Shown in pieces: positions 9,701 to 18,404 of a stretch of DNA of 64,000 bases. Made by a program: the position numbers and the translations under genes. The DNA comes from Herbidospora galbida (GTDB lineage: Bacteria > Actinomycetota > Actinomycetes > Streptosporangiales > Streptosporangiaceae), in the NCBI RefSeq assembly GCF_005233835.1, contig NZ_SZQA01000001.1:310001-374000 (forward strand). The letters run 5' to 3'. Position 1 is the stretch's first letter. Every line of letters begins with the position of its first letter. Under the pieces are notes generated by a model. The model was not told where the DNA came from. It did no database searches and was given only the letters and a program-made list of their open reading frames with translations.

Positions 9701-10033
9701 CAGGTGCTGCCGCTGCTGTCGGTCAAGATCAGCCCGGAACTGGACGACCGCAACCGCGCCGAGGTCGGCCGGATGCGCATCCCGCTGACGCTGCAGCGCC
9801 AGGACGCCTCCCCCGGACTGAAGGTGCACGCGCCGACCGTCGAGATCTCCTATGACGACGGCCGCACCTGGCAGCCGACGCAGGTGCACGCCGCCGGCAA
9901 GGACGCCTGGGCCGCCGAGACCAGGCACCCGGCCACCGCGCGCGGGCGCTTCGCCTCCCTGCGGGTGAAGGTCGCCGACGTCGGCGGCAACGCCTTCGCC
10001 GAGACCGTCATCAGGGCCTACGAGATCAAGTGA
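6776..10033 (+). CDS. Large secreted subtilisin-like (S8) serine peptidase
   Basis: The 1085-residue extracellular protease starts with GTG. A signal peptide (1-25, ending near VQATPA) precedes a pro-region containing KTITLITGDTVTL, common in actinobacterial S8 enzymes. The catalytic domain (about 190-480) carries Asp214 (VAVLDSGYD), His246 (NGHGTHVAS), oxyanion Asn342 (AASGNSG) and Ser413 (GTSMATPHV). The remaining 600 residues are beta-rich, resembling the C-terminal parts of very large actinomycete subtilisins; no cell-wall anchor or transmembrane helix is seen. It probably degrades extracellular protein. A TrmB-LuxR regulator is divergently transcribed upstream; a hairpin follows the stop. 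Confidence 0.93.
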   Translation: MLQRTLLTGVLISALVATAAPVQATPAAPEPGRVPPKTITLITGDTVTLRPLPDKQTQLDVKPGPGREKITFVHRRGQDGLSVVPVDAMPLLAEGRLDPRLFNVTQLAAFGYDDAASPALPLIVTYGADVSALRVAGGRPLTAIDAMAQREPRAAAGTLWKSLTAEARAAAAPEKIWLDGKAKLSLDVSVPHIGAPQAWAAGHTGKDVSVAVLDSGYDPDHPDLQGLVVKTANFTSEPDVRDLNGHGTHVASTIAGSGAASGGTHKGVAPGAKLMIGKVCEQSGDCPDSGIIEAMTWAAENGARVANLSLGSPDAPGDDPLEQAVDSLTEKYGTLFVAASGNSGPQTLGSPSSADRALSVGASYRDADVVAGFSSTGPRVDDGAVKPDLIAPGVGIVAALAGSDSYTSMDGTSMATPHVTGAAAILAGLHPDWKADRIKAALMASTAPGEELGAYVQGSGRVDVARAVTQQVTSEPTALTMGDFELPVAPAKRTLTYRNDGDAAVRLNLSVVAKDGQGAAVTPFTLSATTVDVPAHGTAQVEVTSEASAIGRYSGTVIATGDGVSVRTGIGMRVEPEKRRVKLTFTGSDRKPASAAFAGVIDLDAKEQTNFDVSGGSLDLKLPKGGRYTVVTLMLDHDGTLVMAADPEFTLTADRVIAADARAARPVDVRTQEPTARLAMGMLGMLQLVEGKQPFGVDVDLARDADRVEGIKAIPSGRMVSKKFAYYRWTQWAKPNGDGYDASPYWYHLMKAEPGIPADPGYRPRRHDLAEVTSTYATQQDGKHGERFALPVLYGKELAWMPYGSLSTFPLPFRRTEYFTPGETTWYPSFIQYKALDAWDNIDQFFFGQMTSFRAGQKTSDRWNSGVFAASLNPGNDSWREDGYLQFATGQFEDAVPGRYSFGEYQNPRATLYRDGKEIFTDQYLPGTVEVPVDTKESQYRITMTADRAASMTRFSTRVDAEWRFRSKTPAPGTRQVLPLLSVKISPELDDRNRAEVGRMRIPLTLQRQDASPGLKVHAPTVEISYDDGRTWQPTQVHAAGKDAWAAETRHPATARGRFASLRVKVADVGGNAFAETVIRAYEIK

Positions 10034-10040
10034 ACCCGGG

Positions 10041-10073
10041 AACCCCGCCGCTCCGCCCGGGGGCGGCGGGGTT
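10041..10073. terminator. Bidirectional hairpin terminator
   Basis: Ten-base arms AACCCCGCCG (10041-10050) and CGGCGGGGTT (10064-10073) are perfect complements around a 13-base loop. It lies between the convergent subtilisin gene and the gene ending at 10086. No T-run follows, as is usual in very GC-rich genomes. Confidence 0.6.
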
Positions 10074-10085
10074 CGGCGGGTGACC

Positions 10086-10523
10086 TCACGCCCCCAGCGT
10101 CGACCCCTGGCAGGTCGGCTTGCCGAGGCCGAGCCCGGTGAACCAGACCCGGGCCCGCACCCGGTCGTCGAGGCCCGGGGCGCCGGTGCGCACGGTCGAG
10201 CCGTCCGGCTTGCGGGGCACGATCGCGTACACGCGTCCCGGGCGCTTGCCGGAGTAGGACCCGCTCCACACGACCTCGTCGCCGTCGAGGATCGACAGCG
10301 TGACCACGTTGGCGGAGCTGCCGTCGTCGAGGACGAACTCCAGCTTGGTCCAGGTGTGCAGGCCGTCGGCCGAGGTGAAGGTGCCGCGGAAGGCGGCCCC
10401 GTAGGAGCCACTGGAGCACTGGCCCCAGGTCGTCGTCGCCGCGGCGGCGGGGGTGGCGACGACGAGGGTGAGGGCGGCGGCCGCCGCCGCGGCCTTGCTG
10501 ATCATTCGGTACGTCGTTCTCAT
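10086..10523 (-). CDS. Small secreted protein, unknown function
   Basis: The 145-residue protein starts at an ATG that overlaps the permease stop in ATGA, with an internal ATG six codons on (10505). A signal peptide (about 1-29, ending in ATPAAAA) precedes a beta-rich mature part of about 115 residues. Two Cys (WGQCSSG near the start, KPTCQG near the end) could form a disulfide. No family is recognised. It is translationally coupled to the permease, which is unusual for a secreted protein. Convergent with the subtilisin gene. Confidence 0.7.
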   Translation of the reverse strand: MRTTYRMISKAAAAAAALTLVVATPAAAATTTWGQCSSGSYGAAFRGTFTSADGLHTWTKLEFVLDDGSSANVVTLSILDGDEVVWSGSYSGKRPGRVYAIVPRKPDGSTVRTGAPGLDDRVRARVWFTGLGLGKPTCQGSTLGA

Positions 10524-11968
10524 GGTTCGAGGGTCGCGACCGCATGTTGCCGCTCGCCTGTCTCCGCCTTGCCGTCGGGCAGGCGGACGGCCGGCCAGTA
10601 GTAGACCTGCCGCCAGTCGGGCACCGGTTCCTGCTCCCTGCGGGGCGACAGCAGGACGTACAGGCCGCCGGAGAGCGCCCCCGCCAGCAGGTAGCTGACG
10701 TCGTATCCGCCGGTCAGCGCCACCAGGGGGCCGGTGTAGAAGGTGCTGTCGGCGTCGAGCAGGCCGACGGCCGCGCCCGCGAGCCAGGCCAGCAGAGCGG
10801 GCCGGTTCCAGCCGCCGGTGAACCAGTAGCGCCCACCCGTGCCGCCCTTGCGGTGCACCTGGAGGTCGCGTACGTCGTAGCCGCCCGACCGCAGGTGCCC
10901 GATGAGCGCGATGACCGCCCACGGCACCGTGATCACGGTCAGCACCACCACGAAACCGGTCACCGCGTCCTGCATCGTGTGCCGGCCGAGGAACAGCAGG
11001 CAGAGCGTCGCCGCCGCGACCAGCGTCGTGCCGGCCACCCGGGACAGGCGCGGCCACATGCCGTGCAGCTCCAGGCCCATGTTGTACAGCGGCACCCCGG
11101 CCGCCCCCAGGCTGCCCAGCACTCCCCCGGCCAGGATGAACGGCGCGTACCAGCCGGGCGCGGCGGCCACCACGGCCGGGAGGTAGGAGTCACCGGCCCG
11201 CGCCGCGATCGCCAGGAAGGCTCCGAACAGCGCCGGTACGACCAGGCCGCAGAACAACCCGGCCGCCGTGGCCGCCATGACCGCCCCCGGCCGGTGCCGC
11301 AGCGGGGAGACGTAGCGGGTGAAGTCACCCAGCATCGTCACGTAGGCCACCGGGCCGCTCAGCCCGGCCGTGACCAGGGCCAGGATCCAGGTGCCGGCCG
11401 CGCCGTCCATCACGTACGGCCCCGCCGTCCAGGTCACGTCGAAGTCGTCCCAGAAGGCCGCCACCCCGGCCGTGAACGTCACCGCCATCACCGGGATCAG
11501 CCACCGGTTGAGCCTGGTCAGCACGTCGAAGCCGAACACGGCCAGACCCGTCACCGCCAGCGCGATCGCCAAATGCACCAGCGGCTGGTCGCCCGCCCCG
11601 GTCACCGCGACGACGGCCTCACCGGCGGTCCAGACGGCGACGGCGACGTACCCCAGTGACAGCACCATGCCGATGGCCGAGCTCAGCAACCGGCCCCGCA
11701 CGCCGAAGAACGCGCCGCTGGCGACCGTGCTGCTGGTGCCCGACCGGTAGCCCAGCAGCGCCAGCGGCGCGGCCATCAGCAGCCCGAGCACGGTGCCCGC
11801 GATCGTCGCGGTGACGACCTGCCACCAGTTCAGGCCGTAGGTGACCGGCAACCAGCCGAAGACGCTCGCGCTGAGCGACAGGTTCGAGCCGGCCAGCACC
11901 GCCGCGACGGTCCGGGGGCGGGTGGTGCGCCGGTGCTCCGGCATCGACGCGACACCGTGCGTCTCCAT
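10520..11968 (-). CDS. NCS1-family (cytosine/purine/hydantoin-type) permease
   Basis: The 482-residue transporter begins METHGV, six bases after AAGGAC; a longer frame start at 12040 lacks a ribosome binding site. About twelve hydrophobic segments span residues 25-455. The opening RTVAAVLAGSNLSLSASVFG, the motif GYRSGTSSTVASGAFFG and a helix with GPVAYVTMLGDFTRYVSP fit the NCS1 nucleobase/cation symporter family of CodB-like and PurP-like proteins. Substrate (cytosine, purine, allantoin, hydantoin or thiamine precursor) cannot be told. No catabolic gene lies beside it. Confidence 0.85.
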   Translation of the reverse strand: METHGVASMPEHRRTTRPRTVAAVLAGSNLSLSASVFGWLPVTYGLNWWQVVTATIAGTVLGLLMAAPLALLGYRSGTSSTVASGAFFGVRGRLLSSAIGMVLSLGYVAVAVWTAGEAVVAVTGAGDQPLVHLAIALAVTGLAVFGFDVLTRLNRWLIPVMAVTFTAGVAAFWDDFDVTWTAGPYVMDGAAGTWILALVTAGLSGPVAYVTMLGDFTRYVSPLRHRPGAVMAATAAGLFCGLVVPALFGAFLAIAARAGDSYLPAVVAAAPGWYAPFILAGGVLGSLGAAGVPLYNMGLELHGMWPRLSRVAGTTLVAAATLCLLFLGRHTMQDAVTGFVVVLTVITVPWAVIALIGHLRSGGYDVRDLQVHRKGGTGGRYWFTGGWNRPALLAWLAGAAVGLLDADSTFYTGPLVALTGGYDVSYLLAGALSGGLYVLLSPRREQEPVPDWRQVYYWPAVRLPDGKAETGERQHAVATLEP

Positions 11969-12212
11969 GACAGGTCCTTTCCTCGTGTCCTGCCATGAAG
12001 GTCCACCCGCGGCGTTGTCCCGCTGTTGCCCGCGCGGCAAGCGACGTGCAAGGGATGCCGCTTAGAACTGGTTCACACCACGAAGCACCACATCGGGGAG
12101 ATGGACATGGGACTGCCCACGCCGCGGCCGAACCGGCCCACCACACGCCGGATGGGCGAGGCCGAGGGGCCGCGCCGGGAGGAGGAGTTCGAGATGACCG
12201 GCGAAGTCCGAC

Positions 12213-15200
12213 TCACGACTCGATCGCCACGGTGATCACAGCGGGAACGGTCTGACCGCGGCCTGCCGCCAGGGCTTCCCGGTACGCGGGCTCGCCGAGA
12301 GTCTCGGCGAGCGAGGCGCGGAGCTCGTCGAGGTCCGCCCGCTCCGCCGGGGGCACCGGGGAACCGATCGCCGTCCTGATGACGGAGGCGCCGCCGACCA
12401 GCTCGGCGGCTCTTCGCGTCTCTCCGGCCAGGTACGCCGCCCGCGCCATGGCCTCGACGAGGCTGGCGCCCCGGCAGAGATCGCCGAGATCGCGCTGGAT
12501 GCGCAGCGCCGTGCGCAGGTGCGCGGTGGCCGTGGCCACCTCGCCCCGGCCAAGCGCCGTGAGAGCCAGCAGGTTCTCCGTCCACCCCTGTCCCTCGGGG
12601 AAGCCGACCTCGCCGAAGAGCCGCTCGGCCTCCCTCAGGCGCGCGGACGGGTCCCGGCCGGTGTAGTGGTCGACGGCGGCCAGGTCGAGCAGGGTCCAGC
12701 CGAGGCGTTCCTTGTCGCCGAGCCCGGCGAAGACGTCGTGGGCCCGGGTGGCCCAGTCGCGGGCCTCGTCCCAGCGGGCGGCCAGCCATCCGGCCAGCGC
12801 CATCAGCTCCAGCTGGAAGCCGACGCCCCAGGTGTCGCCGCGCGTCTCGTGGTGGCCCATGGCGCGTTCGTGGTGGGCGATCGCGTCGTCGTGGCGTCCG
12901 GTCTCGCGGGCGATCTCGCCGAGCAGGCTCAGCGCGCCGGGATCCTCCTCGATCTCCAGTACGCGCTCCGCGTGCCCGGTGGCCGTCGCGTAGTCGCACT
13001 GGTACGCCGTCAGCGTGGCCAGCCCGACCAGCGCCTTCGCGCGCAGGGGCGTGGGGGCCTCGCCGGACAGGGTGGACTCCAGCCACTGGCGGCCCTCGGA
13101 GTAGTGGCCGCGCAGATAGAGATAACGCCAGGTGGCGACGGCCAGCCGGAGGGCCCGGTCGCCGCTGGCGTAACCGAGGGCGGCGCGCAGGTTGGCGTGC
13201 TCGGCCGACATCCGGTCGAGGGCGGCGACCAGGGTCGCGCCCCGCAGCCCGCGCTCCGCCTCTTCGGCCAGCTTGAGAAAGTGCCCGGCGTGCGCCTGCC
13301 TGGCCCGCTCCCCGTCGCCGAGGGTCTCGGCGGCGAAGCGCCTGATCGTCTCCAGCATCCGGTACCGCGCCCCGGCCGGGGTGACGTCGGCGGTGAGCAG
13401 GGACTTGTCCACGAGTCTGGCGAGGGTGTCCAGCACCGCCAGCTCGTCGTGGTGCCCCGCCACGGCCGCCGCCGCGGCCAGGTCGAAGCCGCCGGTGAAG
13501 ACCGACAGGACGGCCATGAGGTCGCGTTCCTCGTCGTCGAGGAGCTGGAAACTCCACTCGCAGGCGGCCCGCAGCCCCCTGTGGCGCGGCAGAGCGGTGC
13601 GCGGACCGCCGGTGAGCAGCGAGAACCGGTCGTTGAGCCGGTCGGCGATCTCCCTGAGCGAGAGCACGCGCGCCCGTGCCGCGGCCAGCTCCAGGGCGAG
13701 CGGCAGTCCGTCGAGCTCGGCGCAGATGCGCTCCAGCGCGGCCACGTCCTCGCGCGAGAGGTCGGAGGACAGCCCGGCGCGTTCGAGGAACAACTCGGGG
13801 CCGTGCCCGGTGAGCGGCCGCACCGGACGCACCACCTCGCCGCTGACGTGCAGCACCTCCCGCGAGGTGACCAGGAGGTGCACGCCCGCGGCCCTGCCCA
13901 GCAGCCAATGCGCGAGATAGGCGACCTCGGCCGCGACATGCTCGCAGTTGTCCAGCACGAGCAGCACCCGCCGCCCGCGCAGCGCCTCGGCCAGCGCGGC
14001 TTCCAGCCCGCGCGCCCCGGTCGCGTGTACGGCCAGCGCGTCGGCGACCGCCGGGACGACGAACTCGGCCGTGGCCACCCCGGCGAGCTCGACCATCTCG
14101 ACCCGGTCGAACAAATCGCCCGTCTGGGCGGCCACGGCTCCCGCCAGCCGGGTCTTGCCCACTCCCCCTGGCCCGGTCAGGGTGACCAGCCGTTGCGCGG
14201 CCACCAGCTGCGACACGTGCGCGAGGTCGGCGTCCCTGCCGATCAGCCGGGTCACGACGGCGGGAACCGTCGGCGACAGAGCGGCGGCTGCAGGCCTGCT
14301 CTCCACCTGAGGGGCTGCGACGTGGCGGATCGCCATCGAGCCCAGCGGCGCGGCTCCAGGGCGGCGCGTTCCCCCGGCCGGGCTGCGGTAGGCGAGCCGA
14401 GGTGGCGGGGCCGCGCCCGGCGCCCGCGCGGCCGAGGAGGACTCACCCCGGTAGGCCAGCCTCGGCGGAAGCACCCCACCGGGCGCCCGCGAAGGAACCG
14501 GCGAGACAGTGGGCCGCGCGGTCGCCCGCGCGGCGACGCCCGGTTCGCCGACGGGTTCGCCTTGGCGGTCAGGGGCGGTCGGGCCGGGTTGGCCGCTGGG
14601 TTCGCTGCGGCGGTCAGGGATGGTCGGGCCGGGTTGGCCGCTGGGTTCGCTGCGGCGGTCAGGGGCGGTCGGGCCGGGTTCGCCTCGGCGGTCGGGAGCG
14701 GTTGAACCTGGTCGGCCGCCCGGCTCGGCTCGGCGGTCAGGGGCGGTCGGGCCCGGTCCGGTCCGCCGGGCTGTTGCGGTGGGCGGGGCCGTATCGGAAA
14801 GGGGTTCGCCGGAGAGGACCGCTGCTTCCAGGCGGCGTAGTTCGGGGCCGGGTTCCAGACCCAGTTCGTCGAGGAGCACCCGGCGCACCCGCTGGTAGAC
14901 GCGCAACGCGTCGGCCTGGCGGCCGGCCAGGGCGTGGGCGGTCATGAGGAGTTCCCAGAGGTGTTCGCGCAACGGGTCCACCGTGACCAGGGCCTCCAGT
15001 TCGGCCGCCGTGGCGCGGTGGTCGCCGAGACGGATCCTGGCGTCGAGGAGGTCCTCGGTCGCCGCCATGCGCAGTTCGCGCAGGCGGCCCGACTCGCCGT
15101 GGGCCCAGCCGTGCACGTCGCAGTCGGCCAGGGCGTCGCCACGCCACATCGCCAGCGTGGTGCCGAGGGTGGTGGCGGCGGTCATCGCGTCGCCCGCTGC

Positions 15201-15554
15201 CAGCGCGGCCCGGCCGGCCGACACGCCCTGCTGGAACCGGAAGACGTCCACCGACGACTCGGGAAGCGCCAGGCGGTAACCGGGCGACCGGGTCTCGACG
15301 ATCTCCCGGGCCCCGAGGTCGGACAGCGATCGGCGAAGGTAGGAGACGTGCGCGTGCAGGGTGCGGGTCGCGGCGGGCGGCGGATCCTCACCGTGGAGCC
15401 CGTCGATCAGGGCCTCGACGGGGACGACCCGGCCCGCCCGGAGGGCCAGCAGTCCCAGGACGGCGCGGAGCCGTGATCGTGGCGGGGAACTCGTGCGGCC
15501 CCCCGAGGTGACCTCGACGGAACCGAGCAGCGCCACCCGCATGTCCGACGCCAC
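12213..15554 (-). CDS. SARP-type regulator with BTAD, NB-ARC ATPase and TPR domains (AfsR-like)
   Basis: The 1113-residue protein is taken from GTG 15554, eight bases after GAAAGGAG. An OmpR-type DNA-binding domain (about 1-95, SPPRSRLRAVLGLLALRAGR) is followed by the bacterial transcriptional activation domain (about 100-245). A disordered linker (about 260-430) contains imperfect 15-residue repeats around PGPTAPDRRSEP. The ATPase has P-loop GPGGVGKT (461-468) and LLVLDNCEH as the Walker B region. The C-terminal 500 residues are helical TPR-like repeats. Such proteins activate secondary-metabolism or other genes in response to nucleotide binding and partner proteins. No biosynthetic cluster is adjacent. 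Confidence 0.9.
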   Translation of the reverse strand: MASDMRVALLGSVEVTSGGRTSSPPRSRLRAVLGLLALRAGRVVPVEALIDGLHGEDPPPAATRTLHAHVSYLRRSLSDLGAREIVETRSPGYRLALPESSVDVFRFQQGVSAGRAALAAGDAMTAATTLGTTLAMWRGDALADCDVHGWAHGESGRLRELRMAATEDLLDARIRLGDHRATAAELEALVTVDPLREHLWELLMTAHALAGRQADALRVYQRVRRVLLDELGLEPGPELRRLEAAVLSGEPLSDTAPPTATARRTGPGPTAPDRRAEPGGRPGSTAPDRRGEPGPTAPDRRSEPSGQPGPTIPDRRSEPSGQPGPTAPDRQGEPVGEPGVAARATARPTVSPVPSRAPGGVLPPRLAYRGESSSAARAPGAAPPPRLAYRSPAGGTRRPGAAPLGSMAIRHVAAPQVESRPAAAALSPTVPAVVTRLIGRDADLAHVSQLVAAQRLVTLTGPGGVGKTRLAGAVAAQTGDLFDRVEMVELAGVATAEFVVPAVADALAVHATGARGLEAALAEALRGRRVLLVLDNCEHVAAEVAYLAHWLLGRAAGVHLLVTSREVLHVSGEVVRPVRPLTGHGPELFLERAGLSSDLSREDVAALERICAELDGLPLALELAAARARVLSLREIADRLNDRFSLLTGGPRTALPRHRGLRAACEWSFQLLDDEERDLMAVLSVFTGGFDLAAAAAVAGHHDELAVLDTLARLVDKSLLTADVTPAGARYRMLETIRRFAAETLGDGERARQAHAGHFLKLAEEAERGLRGATLVAALDRMSAEHANLRAALGYASGDRALRLAVATWRYLYLRGHYSEGRQWLESTLSGEAPTPLRAKALVGLATLTAYQCDYATATGHAERVLEIEEDPGALSLLGEIARETGRHDDAIAHHERAMGHHETRGDTWGVGFQLELMALAGWLAARWDEARDWATRAHDVFAGLGDKERLGWTLLDLAAVDHYTGRDPSARLREAERLFGEVGFPEGQGWTENLLALTALGRGEVATATAHLRTALRIQRDLGDLCRGASLVEAMARAAYLAGETRRAAELVGGASVIRTAIGSPVPPAERADLDELRASLAETLGEPAYREALAAGRGQTVPAVITVAIES
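14535..14756 (-). repeat. In-frame tandem repeats in the SARP linker
   Basis: About five imperfect copies of a 45-base unit (one shortened to 33 bases) encode variants of PGPTAPDRRSEPSGQ. Unit lengths keep the reading frame, so the linker can expand or contract without breaking the gene. Confidence 0.8.
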
Positions 15555-16100
15555 CTGGCGATCTCCTTTCGTGTCGCCAGGCAATCATCGAGCATCCGGC
15601 CGCTATTTCAAGCGGGTATTTCCGGCATGTCCGGCGGGGATCGTGCAAGCCTGCTGGAGCGCCACGCTGGCCGCGGCCGCCCGAGGCGCCCAGGACCACC
15701 GTGCCCGAGCTGGGGCCGAGCTTCGTCGACCTGCCGGCCGACAGCGGCCCGGCGGGCGGCGGGGACGGCATGTCGAGTTGCGCAAGTCCTCGACGGCCCT
15801 CGGGGCGACGGCGAGCGCGACCACCTGCCGTCAGCCGGCGCGTCGCGGGTGACAGTGGTGGCATAGTCGTCGGATCAGGACGCAGTTCCGCCGACCTCAG
15901 CCCCGACGGGTGAACCGTGTCGGCGGTGAGCCATGACCGGCGGCCCTGGACGAACCGGAACTTCCGGCATACCCCACCACCTTCAGCGCGGGCGGAAAAC
16001 CCGGCTGTGGGACCTCACCTCGCTGAACTGTCCGGTACTTCACTCCCGAGGCCGGATGCCCCTTACCGCACAGAAGGGTGACCCGGAAGACTGTGGTGGC
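15555..16100. other. Intergenic stretch, no supported gene
   Basis: About 545 bases between the divergent SARP regulator and aminotransferase starts. Several open frames cross it on both strands, but none has a ribosome binding site, recognisable motif or consistent codon pattern. It presumably holds both promoters; I cannot assign them. Confidence 0.5.
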
Positions 16101-17306
16101 ATGAGCCTCGACATTGCGCGGATTCGCGCGCTTTATCCTGCCCTCTCTGACGGATATGCCTGGCTGGACGCCGCTGCCGGCACTCAGGTGCCCCGGCCGG
16201 TGATCGACGCCATCGCCGCCGCCTACACCGAGGGCATCGGCAACACGCACGGCGCCTTCCCGGCCAGCGCGCGGTCGGACGTGATCGTCGCGCGGGCGCG
16301 GCAGGCCGTGGCGGACCTGGTCGGCGGGGACGCGGGCGGCGTGGTGTTCGGTCCGAACATGACCACGTTGACCTACCGGTTTGCGTACGCCCTGGCGAAA
16401 GACTGGGGGCCGGGCGACGAGATCGTGGTGTCCCGGCTTGACCATGACGCGAACGTGCGGCCGTGGGTGCAGGCCGCCGCCCGGGCCGGAGCACAGATCC
16501 GGTGGGCGGACGTCGAGGTGCCCAGCGGGGAACTGCCGGCCGAGCAGTACGACGAACTGGTGACCGACCGGACGAGACTGGTCGCGGTGACTGCGGCCAG
16601 CAACATCCTGGGCACCATGCCCGACGTCCGGCGGATCACCGAACGGGCCCACGCCGTCGGCGCGCTGACCTACGTCGACGGTGTGCACGCCACCCCGCAC
16701 ACCCCGATCGACATGGTCGCCCTCGGCGCGGACTTCTACGCGACCAGCTCCTACAAGTGGTCAGGCCCGCACATCGGCGCTGTCGCCGCCCGCCCCGACC
16801 TGCTCGAACGGCTCTCGCCCGACAAGCTCGCCTCCTCGCCGGCGGAAGTGCCGGACCGGTTCGAAACGGGCACGCTGCCCTTCGCCGACCTGGCGGGCGT
16901 GGCCGCCGCGGTCGACCATCTGGCCGGGCTCGACCCGGACGCGACCGGCACCCGGCGGGAGCGGCTGCTCGCCTCGATGACGGCGGTCGAAGCCCACGAG
17001 CAGGCCGAACTCGCCCACCTGCTCAAGGGGCTGTCGGCGCTGCCCGGCGTCGGCCTGGTCGGCTCGCCCCGGCGGCGTACGGCCACTGCGTTCTTCACCG
17101 TCGGCGGGCACACCCCCCGCCAGGTGGCCGAGCACCTGGCCGCCCGCGAGGTCAACGTGTGGGACGGGCACTGCTACGCCTGGGAGCTCACGCAGGCCTT
17201 CGGCATCCGCCACGCCGGGTCCGGGGTGCGGGCCGGGCTGGTGCACTACAACGACAGATCGGACGTGGACCGCCTGCTCAACGCCCTGGAAGACCTGACC
17301 GCCTGA
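16101..17306 (+). CDS. Class V aminotransferase, cysteine desulfurase-like
   Basis: The 401-residue PLP enzyme is taken from the ATG where homology begins (MSLDIARIRALYPAL); longer frames upstream lack signals. It shows the fold-type I layout: NTHGAFPASARSD, the cofactor-binding region FGPNMTTLTYRFAYALAKDW, acidic DGVHATPHTPID, and the Schiff-base lysine in SSYKWSGPHIG. This is closest to the cysteine-desulfurase-like subfamily, whose members often lack the sulfur-transfer cysteine; no Cys is seen in the expected late loop, though one lies near the end (DGHCYAW). Its real substrate is uncertain. It converges on the phosphotransferase gene with five bases between stops. Confidence 0.88.
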   Translation: MSLDIARIRALYPALSDGYAWLDAAAGTQVPRPVIDAIAAAYTEGIGNTHGAFPASARSDVIVARARQAVADLVGGDAGGVVFGPNMTTLTYRFAYALAKDWGPGDEIVVSRLDHDANVRPWVQAAARAGAQIRWADVEVPSGELPAEQYDELVTDRTRLVAVTAASNILGTMPDVRRITERAHAVGALTYVDGVHATPHTPIDMVALGADFYATSSYKWSGPHIGAVAARPDLLERLSPDKLASSPAEVPDRFETGTLPFADLAGVAAAVDHLAGLDPDATGTRRERLLASMTAVEAHEQAELAHLLKGLSALPGVGLVGSPRRRTATAFFTVGGHTPRQVAEHLAAREVNVWDGHCYAWELTQAFGIRHAGSGVRAGLVHYNDRSDVDRLLNALEDLTA

Positions 17307-17311
17307 CGGCG

Positions 17312-18202
17312 TCAAACGCCCTTCAGAACACGATCGAGTGCGGCCCGGCCGGCAGGTCCCCAGTTCGGCTTGCCGCCGGGCAGGCCCCGATCTCCGTTCC
17401 GCCCCATGAGCATCAGGAAGAGGCTCTTCATGGCGGCCAGCCCGCGGGCGCGCCGGATCGCCGCCTCGTCCGCATGCGCGTACCCGTCGAAGAACCGTGC
17501 GGCCGTGCCCTCGGGTAGCAGCACCCATGCGGCGGCGAGGTCCCACGCCGGATCGCCGGCGAACAGGTCACCGAAGTCGATGACGCCCGTGAGGGTGCCG
17601 TCCGAGACGACGACGTTCGCGGGATGGAGATCGCCGTGCACCCACACCGGCGGGCCCTCCCACGCGGGGGCCGCAACCGCGTCGTCCCAGACGTCCCGGA
17701 CGTCGGCCGCGAGGTCGTCGGGGGCGACGGCCCGGAAGAAGTGCTCGAAACCGTCCGTGCAGTTTTTGGGATGGGCGCCGCGGTCCGTAGCGATCGGCGC
17801 CTCGTCGGGCGCCTCCACGTGGAGCGCCCGGAGGAAGCTCGCCAGCGTGTCGGCCGCGTGGGTGCCGCGGCTGATCGAGTCGTGGTCCAGCGGCTCGCCG
17901 GGAACCCACGTCATCACCGTCCAGTGCTTGGGGAAGCGCTCGGACGGTTCGCCGAACCGCACGGGGATCGGCACCGGGAGCGGCAGGCGGGGGGCCAGCA
18001 CGGGTAGCCACCGCCGCTCCTTGAGCTGGAGCTCCGGGGTGGGGTCCATACGCTGCATGCGCACGGCCAGATCGTCCCCGAGGCGCCACATCTGGTTGCC
18101 CCACCCGCCCGCCACCTCGCGGACGGCCAGCCCCGCAAGGTCCGGATGTTGCTCCTGCAGCAGGTCGCGGACCAGGTCTGCGGTGATCTTCATCTCGGTC
18201 AT
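17312..18202 (-). CDS. Aminoglycoside phosphotransferase (APH)-family kinase
   Basis: The 296-residue protein has the choline/aminoglycoside kinase fold. Motifs: WGNQMWRLGDDLAVRM near the N-terminus (nucleotide-binding lysine equivalent unclear), catalytic VHGDLHPANVVV (about residues 186-197), and metal-binding VIDFGDLFAGDPAWDLA. Members phosphorylate hydroxyls on aminoglycosides, macrolides or small metabolites. Resistance is possible, but soil actinomycetes carry many such kinases without known substrates. Two close ATGs (18202, 18193) are possible starts; I keep the first. CATACT upstream suggests a nearly leaderless message. Confidence 0.85.
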   Translation of the reverse strand: MTEMKITADLVRDLLQEQHPDLAGLAVREVAGGWGNQMWRLGDDLAVRMQRMDPTPELQLKERRWLPVLAPRLPLPVPIPVRFGEPSERFPKHWTVMTWVPGEPLDHDSISRGTHAADTLASFLRALHVEAPDEAPIATDRGAHPKNCTDGFEHFFRAVAPDDLAADVRDVWDDAVAAPAWEGPPVWVHGDLHPANVVVSDGTLTGVIDFGDLFAGDPAWDLAAAWVLLPEGTAARFFDGYAHADEAAIRRARGLAAMKSLFLMLMGRNGDRGLPGGKPNWGPAGRAALDRVLKGV

Positions 18203-18404
18203 GCGAAGTCACAGTATGGGAGCGGCAGACGGAGCGAGGGGTGTTCTGGGCTCGGCGCTTGGCGGAACGCGGCGTAAGGCTCGGCAGGGCCGGTGTCTGC
18301 AGATGCCTGTTCGCCGCCCCGTACTTCTGGGTCTTGTGAGGCATGTAGAAAACGGGCCGCCGGCTCCGACTCATCGGTGAAAGCCCGACCAAAGGAGCCT
18401 GCTC

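Noticed and set aside
6812-10411. A 1199-codon open frame antisense to the subtilisin gene
   Set aside because: It is a by-product of GC-rich third positions of the sense gene. It is Val/Gly/Arg-rich without motifs, while the sense frame carries a full catalytic triad.
12519-14705. Long antisense frame over the SARP regulator
   Set aside because: Composition is biased to Gly/Arg/Gln, with no ribosome binding site or domain. The sense frame holds clear P-loop and TPR motifs.
16101-17306. Housekeeping IscS/SufS cysteine desulfurase
   Set aside because: No suf or isc genes are adjacent and the sulfur-accepting Cys loop is not evident; only the wider class V family is claimed.
17312-18202. Certain aminoglycoside resistance gene
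   Set aside because: Only the general kinase motifs are seen; actinomycetes have many APH-fold kinases of other function, so no resistance is claimed.
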